From Bacillota bacterium (lineage in GTDB: Bacteria; Bacillota; UBA4882; UBA8346), in the NCBI GenBank assembly GCA_023392595.1, contig JAEVYU010000012.1, positions 124,001 to 188,000 of the forward strand: a stretch of 64,000 nucleotides of DNA, read 5' to 3'. Every line of letters begins with the position of its first letter. Within the stretch, counting starts at the first letter, position 1. A model generated the notes under the pieces. It did not search any database. It saw only the letters and a program-made list of their open reading frames with translations, and was not told the DNA's origin. Positions 1 through 10,703 of the stretch are shown here, piece after piece. The position numbers and the translations under genes are program-made.

Positions 1-784
1 TCGCCTCTTCCAGCCTCTTCAGCACCACAATGGCCAATCCGCTGCCGCTCACCGTTCCATTGGCCTTAGAATCGTAAGCCCGGCAATGACCGTCTGAGGA
101 ACCGATCCCACCTTCCTGATAGAAAAAAGCCTCATTTCTGGAAACCTGAAAACTGACGCCCCCCGCCAAAGCGATGTCGCAACCATAATTTAATAAATTT
201 TGGCAACCATAATAAACCGCCACCATTGAAGATGAACACAAGGTATTGACGTTAACGCTTGGCCCCGTTAAATTCATCTTGTAGGATACTTTGGTGGCTA
301 AGAAATCCTGGCCGTTGGCCAGCATGATTTTGAAGGAACCGACATTTTCGACCAGTTCAGGATTGGAATAAAGATTCCGGATCATATAACCACTTAAATT
401 AGCGCTGCCGTATACGGCGATTCTTCCTTGATAAAGCCCGGAATGGTAACCGGCATTTTCAAGCGCCTCCCAAGCGCTTTCCAAAAATAAACGGTGCTGG
501 GGATCCATAATCTCCGCTTCTCTGGCCGAATAATCAAAAAATGAAGCATCAAACATATCCATGCCGTCCAAAATGGCATCGGCAGCCACAAACCTTGGAT
601 TATCCAATAGGCGCTCGTCGATTCCCATTTTGATCAATTCGTCGTGACTGAAGAATTGAACCGATTCCACGCCATGATAAAGATTCCGCCAAAATTCATC
701 CATATTGCAGGCGCCTGGAAATCGGCCGGCCATGCCGATAATGGCGATGGCTCCCATGAAATTGTCGTTATCATGATTATCCAT
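1..784 (-). CDS. Polyketide synthase, N-terminal ketosynthase (partial, runs off left edge)
   Basis: The reading frame starts at an ATG at 784 and stays open to base 1 (261 codons visible), so the protein continues beyond the window. It is the N-terminal part of a type I ketosynthase: the entry motif GMAGRFPGA, then the DPQHRLFLE block, and the nucleophile motif NTLCSSS with Cys at about residue 183. The two catalytic histidines would lie past the left edge. KS domains condense an extender unit onto the chain handed over from the upstream module. The ATG follows directly on the TAG of the preceding synthetase, with no intervening base, so translation is probably coupled. Family call secure; domain content beyond the KS unknown. 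Confidence 0.93.
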   Translation of the reverse strand, partial: MDNHDNDNFMGAIAIIGMAGRFPGACNMDEFWRNLYHGVESVQFFSHDELIKMGIDERLLDNPRFVAADAILDGMDMFDASFFDYSAREAEIMDPQHRLFLESAWEALENAGYHSGLYQGRIAVYGSANLSGYMIRNLYSNPELVENVGSFKIMLANGQDFLATKVSYKMNLTGPSVNVNTLCSSSMVAVYYGCQNLLNYGCDIALAGGVSFQVSRNEAFFYQEGGIGSSDGHCRAYDSKANGTVSGSGLAIVVLKRLEEA

Positions 785-3700
785 CTACACTGCCCCCTTA
801 TTCCGATTCAGCTGTTGTCTTCTTTCTTTCATCCGTTCCAATTGCTTATTGACCCTGCTGTTCACCGCTTCAAACGCCGGCTGCTCGTCGGGCGGTTCGC
901 TCTTACTCAAATATTTGGCAAGCAAGGCGATGGTATTATATTTATAAAGATCAACCACGGCAATATCGGATTGAAATGCTTCCTTGACTTTGGTATGAAG
1001 TTGAATCAATAGCAATGAATCCCCGCCTAATTCGAAAAATTCATCTTGAATGCCCACCCCGTCGATACCCAAAACGCTCTCCCATACCCCAACCAATTTC
1101 TTTTCCGTTTCCGTTTTTGGGGGCACATATTGGCTTTCCAAATCCGGCCTGGGGTGCCTTTCCCTGGAAAGAGCCTTTTCTTGAAGTTTGGCCTTAATCA
1201 TTGGTTGATCGGCATAATCGGCGGCTTTGATGGCGCTCTGGATATCTTTGGTTGAAACAATAATTTGCGAGCGATGGCAACCTTTCAATATCCGCTGAAA
1301 AGCTTCCTCCCCTTCGCCGGGGCTGATTCCTTCCGGTAAAATTGCGGATATCGGGTTGACGGTTTCAGCGGTCAACTTGCTTAAGAACCCGTATTCCACT
1401 TCTTGCAGTCTCGTAACGGCTCCGGACTTAATATTGGCCGCAGCGGATTCACCGACGATTTTCATGGTAAAATTGTTGATCTCAACCAATAGTCCGCCCG
1501 CTCGGTCTACAATATCGATATCGCTGGTTATAACTTCCGGCAGCGATTCATAGCCGCTCGTAAACTTGATATGGCCATAAATTTGCCCAGATAAAGGAGC
1601 CCGGACTTTGAGCTTTTGGTAGCCAAGCGGCAAATAATCGCCTCCTGCCGCCAGCCTTACCGCGCCGGTTGCTACATCCATCAAAGCCGGATGGAGTTTG
1701 CAACATTCCAAATCCGGAAGAAACTCTTTGGCGATTTCCAGCTCGACCAAGCCCTCATGATCACCCAGGGAAAAATGCCTGAGGGATCTCCACCGCCTGC
1801 CGAAGCTTATAAATTCTTCGCTCAATCGGGTTTCTCCGGAATAAATTACCCTGGATGCGCATCTTCTTTTTAGCTCTTGAATGTCTCGATTCTCCTCCCC
1901 GGCTTCTTCACAAGGAATCATTTGACCCCGAACATGTTCCAGCCAGCCGGCTCCATCCAATGATCCTTCCGGGCCATTGCTGAGGATCCGGAAATGAAAG
2001 CTCCCCCCGTTTTTATTGATCAGCGTATATAAAAACCGTTTTTGTCCCTCTTCCACCACCAGTGGATTTAAGAATAAAACCTCACGCATTTCTACTTGAG
2101 CGCATCCATTAATATCCTCCCATGCCGCCCTGGCCATTTCCAAGTAAGTGGTGCCTGGAACGGTCGGAACGCCGAACACCCGATGCTCCGCTAAGACCCA
2201 ATCTCTATCCGGCCGCAGCTCATTGCCGTAAATAATCAGTTCCGGCCGCTCTTCAATGCATTTACCCAATAACGGATGAAGCTGCTGCCGGTCCCTTTCA
2301 TTTCCCGGCCCGGCGGCCATCCCCACACCCGGCCAGCGGTCCCAATCAATTGAGATGAACCGGGTATCCCCATGACTGTCATGGGATCCGGCGAATGCAT
2401 CCAGAAAAATATTGGCCGCACTATAATCGGACTGACCGAACCCTCCGGTAATCGCGTTCAATGAGGAACAAAAAATCATAAAATCCAGTCGGCACTCCTT
2501 AAAAGCCTCATACAGAGCCATGGCGCCGCGAACCTTAGGGGTTAATACCGCCGCCGCCTTTTCCCTCCCTTTGAGTTGAATCATCCCACCGCCGGGGACT
2601 CCCGCCGCATGAATAACCCCGTTGACAGCACCGTATTCCTCAATAATCCTATCCCGAAGCGCTTCCATCTGCCGTGCCTCGGAAACGTCAGCCCGGTACA
2701 TCATTATCTCTCCGCCTAGCTCCCGGATCTTTTTTAAAGACATAATCTTGTGGGACACAGTATCATTTTTCGAATGACTCTCCAGCCAGCCCTCCCATTG
2801 CCCCTGCTCCGGAAATTCAGAGCGCCCTACCAGAACCAGCTTTGCCCGGGCTGCCTTCGCAAGATATTCTGCCATTACCAGTCCAATGCCGCCTATTCCC
2901 CCCGTAATAACATAAACGCCTCTATTTTTCAACGGAACGGCGGTATTATTTTTATGATCCAGTTCAATGGGCTCATAGTCCCGGTACCATCGTTCCAGAC
3001 CGCGATAGGCCACCAAATCCTCATTGGATGATGTCAAAATTTCTGCCGCCAGTAAATCCAACAGTTCCGAGCCCCGGGAGCCGCTCAACTCCGATGGAAT
3101 ACAATCTATACTGCAACACCGGATATGAGGATATTCCCGTGGAATAACCCTGCAGGCCCCTATATGCAATGTTTTTTCCGGAGACAGCGCCGTCTCGTTA
3201 AAAATTTTTAAAGCCTGGCCGGTGATTACTTTGATCTGTGCCGGTAAAGCCTTCTCCTGCCTGCCAAAGGCCCGTGCCAAATCCACCAGGCTATAAAACA
3301 ACCCTTCTCCATCTTTCAGTCGCTTTTCCGCGGGTACTCCCGGCTCACTTTCGGCGATGCCCAATAAATTTACGATAATGGCCGGTGGGATTCCCCTATG
3401 GAAAAGATCACCAATCAATTTCTCATAATGTACCGGATCAGCCATATTTAACCGGTATGTGTCGTTGCTTGATATCTCATAGTAGTCCGCCGCCTTCGCC
3501 ACTACCAAAGGGATACTTAATTCCCTTAGCTTCCCAATCAACCTGTCGGAAAAATAATTTTGGTCGGTCAAAACAAGCAACGTTTGTCGGCTATTTTCCC
3601 TATCCGGATGGAGGTCCACCAGCGATTGTTTCCATACCGGGGAGTAAAACCAGCGGTTAATATCCGTATGTTTCTCCATCTGGGGCGCAGGTCTCAACGG

Positions 3701-6700
3701 CATTGTCCGGGAAACCTTCTCAGCCCAGTATCTCCGGCCGTCAAATGGATAGGTAGGCAAGGCAACCCGTTTCCTCCTTTGACCTTGATAGAGTTTTTCC
3801 CAATTTATCGTAGCTCCCTTGAGCCAGCTCACTCCCAGTTCTTCCAAAGAATAATCCTGGGGGTTGCCAATCACGGCTTGCCGGTTGGGGGAAGGCAACG
3901 TTTCCATTGAGTCATAAAAGCGTATGGATTCATCTCCCCCACGTTCCAATGCCTGAACAGCTTCCTGAATGGATGAACATATTAAAAATCTGCGGTATTC
4001 AAACTCTTTCCTTCCCATCTGCAGGGTATAGGCGGCATCGGCTAAACTCAGCTCCGCATTTTTCCTTAGAAAAGCGGCGAAATCAGCGAGCATCTTATCC
4101 AATGCCTTTTGCCCCTTGGCCGAAAAGATCAGTAAAATAGGAAATTTATCGCCCCAGCCGCTTTGGGTTGCCGGAGCCTCTTCCAATATCAAATGGGCAT
4201 TGGTGCCCCCGATGCCAAAAGAACTTACCCCGGCCCGAAGTACAGTTGCATCGGACTTCCATTCCCTTAAAGCATCATTCACAAAAAAAGGACTATCTTC
4301 AAAATTTATCTTCGGGTTTGGGTGATGAAAATTCAAACTCGGGGGCAGCTTCTTATTGTGCAGCGCCAATGCGGTTTTAATGAGCGCAGTTACCCCTGCC
4401 GCCGCGTCAAGGTGCCCAATATTAGTTTTTACTGAACCGATCGCGCAAGAACCTTTCTTTATCTTGTTATTCCGGAATACCTTGGTTAAAGCCTCAATTT
4501 CAATGGGATCACCCAAGGGTGTCCCCGTACCATGGGTTTCGATATAGCTGATGGTTTCGGGGCTAACATTCGCCTTTGCCTGGGCTAAGGCGATCACTTT
4601 CGCTTGCCCTTCCGCCCGGGGGGCGGTATATCCTATTTTCAACGAACCATCGTTATTGATGGCCGAACCCTTAATCACAGCCCAGATATTGTCCCCATCC
4701 TCCATCGCTTCTTCAAGCCTTTTCAACACGACGACCCCAACACCGTTGCCTCCCACCGTTCCGTTGGCCATTTCGTCAAAAGCCCGGCAATGGCCATCCG
4801 GGGATAGAATCATTCCTTCCTGATATTGGTACCCTGTTCTTTGCGGCAGACGAATGCTGACTCCTCCAGCCAGAGCCATATCGCATTCTTTCCTATTAAG
4901 GCTTTGGCAGGCCAAGTGGACCGCCACTAAGGACGAGGAGCAAGCCGTCTGGACCGTTATCGCCGGCCCTTCCAGATTCAATTTATAGGCAATCCGGGTA
5001 GCCAGGAAATCTTTATCATTGCTAATCATTATTTGATAGTCACCGGCTAACTCCCCAGCGGAATTTGCATCTTTCAAGTTTTGAACATAGGTATTCATCC
5101 CCACACTGGCATATACACCGACTAAACCGCGGTACTTCGTCCCGTCATATCCCGCGCTTTCAAGCGCTTTCCAACACTCTTCCAAAAATATCCGCTGCTG
5201 AGGATCAAGGGTCTCCGCTTCTCGGGGATTATAACCGAAAAACCGGGCATCAAAGATATCAACGTCGTCTAAAACTCCCCAAGCTTTCACGTAACCGGGC
5301 TTTTGAATAATTTGCCCGTCGATTCCCTCGGAAATTATCTGTTCATCCGTGAAATAGCTGATTGATTCCACCCCATTGCAAAGATTCCGCCAAAATTCGT
5401 CCACATTCCCGGCGCCCGGGAACCGGCCGCAAAGACCGATAATGGCAACGTCGCCGTTTTTACTTTGAACCGTCTCATTCCCGCCCCGGTCCTTTCCAAA
5501 AGATAATTCGCCCTCCCCCGCCAAGAACTTGGACAAGGTCCGAATCGTCGGATACTCAAAAAGATCCATCATGGATACTTCTTTATGAAGGGTCTGGCCA
5601 ATCTTGCTCCGGACTTGGGCCAACAGTAACGAGTGCCCCCCCAAATCAAAAAAGTTATCACCGGCGCCGAGGTGATCCAGTTTTAAAACTTCTTGCCAAA
5701 TCGCTCTGACGGTTTTTTCAATTTCACTGGCCGGGGCCGAATACTCCGTGGCCAATTGCGGCCTGAATTTATCCGGTATCGGCAACGCTTTACGATCGAC
5801 TTTTCCATTGGACGTCATGGGAAAAGAATCTATCACCATGAATGCCGTTGGCACCATATAATCGGGTAACTTCTCTCTCAAGCTTTTTCGCAGATATTCC
5901 GGGCTTAGAACCTGCCGCTCCTTTGGGGAAGAAGGAACCATATAAGCCACCAGCGCCTTTTCTCCTGAAATCTCTTTGGCCACAACTACGCTTTCCTTGA
6001 CGGCCCTGTTTTGATTCAACCATGCCTCAATCTCTCCGAGTTCAATACGAAAACCGCGAATCTTGACCTGATAATCCATTCTGCCGAGGAATTCAAGATT
6101 TCCTTCGGAGGTAAATTTGACCCAATCCCCGGTACGGTAAAGGCGGGCTCCCTCTTTTTTCGTGAAAGGGTCGGCGATGAATCTTTCCGCGCTCAACTCG
6201 GGAAGATGTAGATAACCACGCGCCAGGCCAAGGCCGCCAATTAACAATTCCCCCGGTACTCCCGGTGGAACGGGGTTCATTGCCTTATCCACCACAAAAA
6301 CACGGGTATTAGCAATCGGTTTACCGATTAAAACCGCCCCGCTTGCCGATTCTACCCTTGACATAGTCGACCAAATCGTAGTTTCGGTGGGACCGTATAC
6401 ATTGAAAAGAACAGCGCACCTTGCCAATAATTCCTGCGCCAACTCACCCGACAAGGCTTCACCGCCACAGAGCACTTTTAAATTCTCCGTTCCGGACCAT
6501 CCGGCCTCGATCAAAAGCCGCCAGGTCGCCGGGGTAGCTTGCATGAAGGTAATTTTTTGCGCCTTCAATAATTCGATCAACCGTTTGCCGTCCGCTAGAT
6601 CATCGTTTTCGGCAATGACCACTTTGGCGCCGCAAATCAAGGGAAGATATAATTCCAGACCGGCAATGTCAAAAGAAAGCGTGGTCACAGCCAATAAAGC

Positions 6701-9700
6701 GTCATGGTTAGCGATTTGGGTCTTTTTAACCATCGATGTCAAAAAATTGATAAGTGCCCGCTGTTCAATTTGAACTCCTTTGGGTTTTCCTGTAGAACCC
6801 GATGTGTAGATTAAATAAGCCATATTTTGAGCACCATGGGCACGAAGGGGTCTCTTGGCGCTTAACCTGCCTATGTCGGACCACGCGGTATCAAGGCAAA
6901 TGACCTCGGCATTACAATCCTGCAGATTAACAGCCAGTTTCTCTTTGGATAAGATCACGCCTACCTTGGCGTCATCGACCATATAGGCCAAACGTTCCCT
7001 GGGGAAGATCGGATCCATGGGCAGGTAAGCCGCTCCGGCTTTGTGAATAGCCACTAACCCAACTACCATGTCGATGGAACGATCCATATAAATTCCCACG
7101 ATGCTTTCGGAACCCAACGCCTTGGCAATCAGATACTCGGCTAATTGATTGGAACGGGCATCCAGCTCTCGGTAGGACACCTGTTGACTGCCGCACACCA
7201 CGGCAACAGCTTCCGGAGTTTTGGCCGCCTGTGTTTCAAATAACTCCACCCAATTCGCAAAGGTTCCGGTATCTTCTTCCGTATCATTCCAATCTTGGAG
7301 GATGGTCTTTCGTTCTTCTCCGGTCAAAATCTCATATTCATCCGTCGTCCGTCCAGGTCCATTCGCTATGCCGCTTAATAACTGCTTATAATGTCCCGCC
7401 ATTCTGATGATGGTGTCTTTGTGAAACAAGTCGCTATTATACTCAAAATCCATGATTAATCCGGCGCCAGCTTCACGAATATCCAGCGCTAAATCAAACC
7501 GGGCATATCCGGCATCGATATCCAGCTGCGAAACATCGAGCTCCGAAAAGTCCATATCGGATAGGGGAATATTTTGTAAACCGAAAAACACTTGAAATAA
7601 AGGATTCCGGCTCATATCCCGTTCGATGTGGAGTTCCTCCACTAGCTTTTCAAAAGGAAGATCTTGATTGGAATAAGCTTCTAAAGTACTTTCCCTGACC
7701 TCATGTAATAACCCCTCGAAAGTGGTTTGATTTGAAAATTGAGTGCGTAACACGAGGTTATTGGTAAAAAAACCGATTAAACCTTCGGTTTGGCGCCGGT
7801 TTCTATTGGCAACCGGTGAACCTATCATTATATCCGTTTGTCCGGTATACCGGTAAAGCAAAATATTGAATGCCGCCAATAGTACCATGTAAAGAGTGGC
7901 GCCCCTTTTTCCGGCAAGCGTCTGTAATTGTTTTGCCAACCCCGCAGGAACACTACTAACGAACCTGGCGCCGTTATATGTCTGAATGGCCGGCCGTTGC
8001 TTGTCCACAGGTAAGTCTAAAACCGGCCGTTCTCTTCCCAACTGATTTTGCCAATAGGCTGTTTGCTTTTTCAAATGCCCCGCCGCAGCGGTTTCTTTTT
8101 GCCATTGGGCAAAGTCGCCATACTGGATCGTCAAATCCGGTAAACCTTGCTTGCAGCCTTTTAAACGCGCTTCATAATAATAATTGAATTCTTTCAATAA
8201 AATACTGAAAGACCATCCGTCAAAAACTATATGATGGACCACCAAGACAAGAAGATGTTCATTTTCATCGAGCCGAATCAATCTGCCGCGGAGTAACGGC
8301 GCCTCTTCCAGGTTGAAAGGGCGCCTAGCCTCATTCCTTGCCAACTCCATGACTTTTGTCATGCGTTCATTTTCGGGAACCATTCGCAAATCGCTGTCTG
8401 CAAACGGCATTTTAACTTCCGGGTTTACGATCTGAAACGGTTCGCCATTTTCTTCACGGAAAGAAACCTGCAAAATCCGGTGGCGTTGGACAATCTCATT
8501 AAAGCTCTCCACCAGGGCCTCTTCATTCAAATTTCCTTTCAACGTCAATCCGGTGTATAAATTATATTGCGGACTCTTTAAATGCAGCCTGTCCAAAAAC
8601 CAGAGTCGCTTTTGGGCAAAGGAGAGCGGCCATTTTTGATTGCCTTCCTGCGTAGCTTGGATAGGGTCCTGTTTTTCTTGATGCCCTTGGGCAGATTTTT
8701 CAACCAGTGAAGCCAGTCCGGCAATGGTTGAATTTTGAAACAGTTCAACCTGGTCCAACTCAACCTGAAAACTCTCCCTGACCCGGGAGATCAATTGGGT
8801 GATACGCAAGGAATCGCCGCCCAGTTCAAAGAAATCATCCCGGATACTGATATTGGCGATATTGAGAATTTCAGCCCAAATTTTCACCAATTCTTCCTCG
8901 ATAAAATTGGTGGCAGGCACAATTTTCCTTTGAGAATGCATCGCCGTAATCAACTCGTTCAAAGTACTCTTGAGGGACTCGTATTCGCCGTTAAGATAAT
9001 TTTCCCGCAACTTGTAACGCTGAACTTTGCCGCTGGTCGTTTTGGGAATACTTTTAACCGGGATTACCTCGGAAACCTCAATCCCCATTTTTTGTGCAAC
9101 CACTCTTTTTAAGCCCAAAGCCGTGTCCATAAAGCTTTCCACTTTTTGTTTATGCAATACAAAAAGTATTAATTCATCACTTTGGAGTTCTTGGCTAAAC
9201 ACACCGACGGCGCCGATTTTTCCCAGTTCGATACCAGCCACGCATTCGCAATTACGTTCAATATCATGGGCATAATAGTTCTGGCCCGCGATAAATATTA
9301 CGTCCTTAGCTCTTCCGGTGACCACTATCCTTCCATTGCGGATGAATCCCAAATCTTCGGTATTAAGCCATCCATCCGAATCAATGGTTTGTGCGGTGAC
9401 GATTGGATTATTATAAAAACCGGAAGTGACATTCCCGCCCCGGATTTGAATATAGCCAATCCGGTCTTCACCGAGATCGTTATTTCCTTGATCGCAGATC
9501 CGGATATGGCAATTCAAAATAGGATAGCCCTCATCAACGAAAATTATCGCATTTTTATCCTCTTTGTCGGTAGCAATCACCTGCTCACTGATTTTTAAAT
9601 GGTTGCGGTCCAAGATATGATAGGTTAGTTCCTCTCCGGTTTTGGGAAATGTTACGGCAATTGTCCCTTCGGCCAGCCCGTAAACGGGATGCATGGCCCG

Positions 9701-10684
9701 GCGTTTTAAACCGTAAACCGACATTTTATCCAAAAACTCATTGCACAAGTCTAGGGAAATCGGCTCCGCTCCATTATAAATTAAGCGGATACTTGATAAA
9801 TCCCAGCGATTATCGTGATCCGGATTGAAAAATTTCAAAAAATGCTTGTACCCGAAATTGGGTGAATATAATATCGTCGCTTTATGCTCGCTGGCCTTTT
9901 TAATCCATAAAGAGGGATGTCGAATAAATAATTGAGTATGAATATTATATTGATTCATATTGGCTAAAATCGCCTTGATATGAGTCCCAATCAAACCCAT
10001 ATCATGGGTAAGCGGCATCCAATTTAAACCGATATCTTGGGAATCGATGGAGTCCCATTTTAACACCGAACCCAAATCCACTAAAACGTTGCTATGGGTG
10101 ATGATGACTCCTTTCGGGTCACCGGTCGAACCGGAGGAAAACTGAATAAAAGCCATATCCTCGGGCCGGGGTTGATAAATAATACCCTCATCCTTGGTTT
10201 GGATCGCCTCTTCAACGTAAGCAACGTTTTTCCTGATACTTATCATTTCATCACGAAACCCATTTTTTTGACCATAAACATCCAGTTTTTCCAAAAAGTC
10301 AGCCGTAGCGATTATTTTGGGCTGACGTAAGATATTCCATATTTTAAACAGTTTTAATTTATGATCATCGTTATTCCCCGTACTTACCGGTACGGGAATC
10401 AGACCACCCAAAATGCAAGCCCAAAACGAATAGACAAATCTTTCATTGTCGTCGATTTGAAAGATAACTTCGTCGCCTTCCCGGTAACCCAGTTGTTGCA
10501 AATGATACAAGATCCGCAACGATGTATGATACAAATCGCGGTATGAAATATAAATCTCTTCGGTATCACTCAGGATAAAGGTAATTCCTTTTTGCTCTTC
10601 ATGTCTTCTCGATTCGATAAGTTCCACTAATGATTGATATTTAGCCATCGATCTACCCCCATCGGAAACTTGGAATCCGCTCAT
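785..10684 (-). CDS. Hybrid NRPS-PKS: acyl ligase-ACP-C-A-PCP-KS-KR-DH-ACP, AT-less
   Basis: A 3299-residue assembly-line enzyme. In order: acyl-AMP ligase of the PksJ/FAAL kind (about 1-575, SSGSTGDPKG at 183), carrier protein (Ser625 in LGGDSL), condensation domain (HHIVFDG at 817), adenylation domain (1140-1640, YTSGSTGKPKG; A10 Lys about 1628), PCP (Ser1685), ketosynthase (Cys1915, His2051, His2091), ketoreductase (GGIGGIG near 2595, Tyr2754), dehydratase (His2834, Asp3003) and ACP (Ser3223). No acyltransferase follows the KS; the usual post-AT linker ending in LPTYPFDGRRYW follows directly, so malonyl units probably come from a trans-acting AT outside the window. The adenylation pocket reads DILQLGVIW by alignment to GrsA, close to glycine-type codes. 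KR before DH is not the usual order. No thioesterase domain is present. The start may be the ATG at 10684 or the in-frame ATG at 10648 behind a GGGGGT site. Confidence 0.93.
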   Translation of the reverse strand: MSGFQVSDGGRSMAKYQSLVELIESRRHEEQKGITFILSDTEEIYISYRDLYHTSLRILYHLQQLGYREGDEVIFQIDDNERFVYSFWACILGGLIPVPVSTGNNDDHKLKLFKIWNILRQPKIIATADFLEKLDVYGQKNGFRDEMISIRKNVAYVEEAIQTKDEGIIYQPRPEDMAFIQFSSGSTGDPKGVIITHSNVLVDLGSVLKWDSIDSQDIGLNWMPLTHDMGLIGTHIKAILANMNQYNIHTQLFIRHPSLWIKKASEHKATILYSPNFGYKHFLKFFNPDHDNRWDLSSIRLIYNGAEPISLDLCNEFLDKMSVYGLKRRAMHPVYGLAEGTIAVTFPKTGEELTYHILDRNHLKISEQVIATDKEDKNAIIFVDEGYPILNCHIRICDQGNNDLGEDRIGYIQIRGGNVTSGFYNNPIVTAQTIDSDGWLNTEDLGFIRNGRIVVTGRAKDVIFIAGQNYYAHDIERNCECVAGIELGKIGAVGVFSQELQSDELILFVLHKQKVESFMDTALGLKRVVAQKMGIEVSEVIPVKSIPKTTSGKVQRYKLRENYLNGEYESLKSTLNELITAMHSQRKIVPATNFIEEELVKIWAEILNIANISIRDDFFELGGDSLRITQLISRVRESFQVELDQVELFQNSTIAGLASLVEKSAQGHQEKQDPIQATQEGNQKWPLSFAQKRLWFLDRLHLKSPQYNLYTGLTLKGNLNEEALVESFNEIVQRHRILQVSFREENGEPFQIVNPEVKMPFADSDLRMVPENERMTKVMELARNEARRPFNLEEAPLLRGRLIRLDENEHLLVLVVHHIVFDGWSFSILLKEFNYYYEARLKGCKQGLPDLTIQYGDFAQWQKETAAAGHLKKQTAYWQNQLGRERPVLDLPVDKQRPAIQTYNGARFVSSVPAGLAKQLQTLAGKRGATLYMVLLAAFNILLYRYTGQTDIMIGSPVANRNRRQTEGLIGFFTNNLVLRTQFSNQTTFEGLLHEVRESTLEAYSNQDLPFEKLVEELHIERDMSRNPLFQVFFGLQNIPLSDMDFSELDVSQLDIDAGYARFDLALDIREAGAGLIMDFEYNSDLFHKDTIIRMAGHYKQLLSGIANGPGRTTDEYEILTGEERKTILQDWNDTEEDTGTFANWVELFETQAAKTPEAVAVVCGSQQVSYRELDARSNQLAEYLIAKALGSESIVGIYMDRSIDMVVGLVAIHKAGAAYLPMDPIFPRERLAYMVDDAKVGVILSKEKLAVNLQDCNAEVICLDTAWSDIGRLSAKRPLRAHGAQNMAYLIYTSGSTGKPKGVQIEQRALINFLTSMVKKTQIANHDALLAVTTLSFDIAGLELYLPLICGAKVVIAENDDLADGKRLIELLKAQKITFMQATPATWRLLIEAGWSGTENLKVLCGGEALSGELAQELLARCAVLFNVYGPTETTIWSTMSRVESASGAVLIGKPIANTRVFVVDKAMNPVPPGVPGELLIGGLGLARGYLHLPELSAERFIADPFTKKEGARLYRTGDWVKFTSEGNLEFLGRMDYQVKIRGFRIELGEIEAWLNQNRAVKESVVVAKEISGEKALVAYMVPSSPKERQVLSPEYLRKSLREKLPDYMVPTAFMVIDSFPMTSNGKVDRKALPIPDKFRPQLATEYSAPASEIEKTVRAIWQEVLKLDHLGAGDNFFDLGGHSLLLAQVRSKIGQTLHKEVSMMDLFEYPTIRTLSKFLAGEGELSFGKDRGGNETVQSKNGDVAIIGLCGRFPGAGNVDEFWRNLCNGVESISYFTDEQIISEGIDGQIIQKPGYVKAWGVLDDVDIFDARFFGYNPREAETLDPQQRIFLEECWKALESAGYDGTKYRGLVGVYASVGMNTYVQNLKDANSAGELAGDYQIMISNDKDFLATRIAYKLNLEGPAITVQTACSSSLVAVHLACQSLNRKECDMALAGGVSIRLPQRTGYQYQEGMILSPDGHCRAFDEMANGTVGGNGVGVVVLKRLEEAMEDGDNIWAVIKGSAINNDGSLKIGYTAPRAEGQAKVIALAQAKANVSPETISYIETHGTGTPLGDPIEIEALTKVFRNNKIKKGSCAIGSVKTNIGHLDAAAGVTALIKTALALHNKKLPPSLNFHHPNPKINFEDSPFFVNDALREWKSDATVLRAGVSSFGIGGTNAHLILEEAPATQSGWGDKFPILLIFSAKGQKALDKMLADFAAFLRKNAELSLADAAYTLQMGRKEFEYRRFLICSSIQEAVQALERGGDESIRFYDSMETLPSPNRQAVIGNPQDYSLEELGVSWLKGATINWEKLYQGQRRKRVALPTYPFDGRRYWAEKVSRTMPLRPAPQMEKHTDINRWFYSPVWKQSLVDLHPDRENSRQTLLVLTDQNYFSDRLIGKLRELSIPLVVAKAADYYEISSNDTYRLNMADPVHYEKLIGDLFHRGIPPAIIVNLLGIAESEPGVPAEKRLKDGEGLFYSLVDLARAFGRQEKALPAQIKVITGQALKIFNETALSPEKTLHIGACRVIPREYPHIRCCSIDCIPSELSGSRGSELLDLLAAEILTSSNEDLVAYRGLERWYRDYEPIELDHKNNTAVPLKNRGVYVITGGIGGIGLVMAEYLAKAARAKLVLVGRSEFPEQGQWEGWLESHSKNDTVSHKIMSLKKIRELGGEIMMYRADVSEARQMEALRDRIIEEYGAVNGVIHAAGVPGGGMIQLKGREKAAAVLTPKVRGAMALYEAFKECRLDFMIFCSSLNAITGGFGQSDYSAANIFLDAFAGSHDSHGDTRFISIDWDRWPGVGMAAGPGNERDRQQLHPLLGKCIEERPELIIYGNELRPDRDWVLAEHRVFGVPTVPGTTYLEMARAAWEDINGCAQVEMREVLFLNPLVVEEGQKRFLYTLINKNGGSFHFRILSNGPEGSLDGAGWLEHVRGQMIPCEEAGEENRDIQELKRRCASRVIYSGETRLSEEFISFGRRWRSLRHFSLGDHEGLVELEIAKEFLPDLECCKLHPALMDVATGAVRLAAGGDYLPLGYQKLKVRAPLSGQIYGHIKFTSGYESLPEVITSDIDIVDRAGGLLVEINNFTMKIVGESAAANIKSGAVTRLQEVEYGFLSKLTAETVNPISAILPEGISPGEGEEAFQRILKGCHRSQIIVSTKDIQSAIKAADYADQPMIKAKLQEKALSRERHPRPDLESQYVPPKTETEKKLVGVWESVLGIDGVGIQDEFFELGGDSLLLIQLHTKVKEAFQSDIAVVDLYKYNTIALLAKYLSKSEPPDEQPAFEAVNSRVNKQLERMKERRQQLNRNKGAV

Positions 10685-10703
10685 CTTTAAAATCCCATAG
10701 ATA

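Noticed and set aside
2290..4140. A degraded acyltransferase domain after the ketosynthase
   Set aside because: The sequence goes directly from the KS-side linker to the post-AT linker; no GHSxG or GAFH-like motif is seen between, so the AT is absent, not degraded.
8735..9598. Antisense frames of 125-138 codons opposite the hybrid synthetase
   Set aside because: They are shadows of the long coding frame, without ribosome sites or family features.
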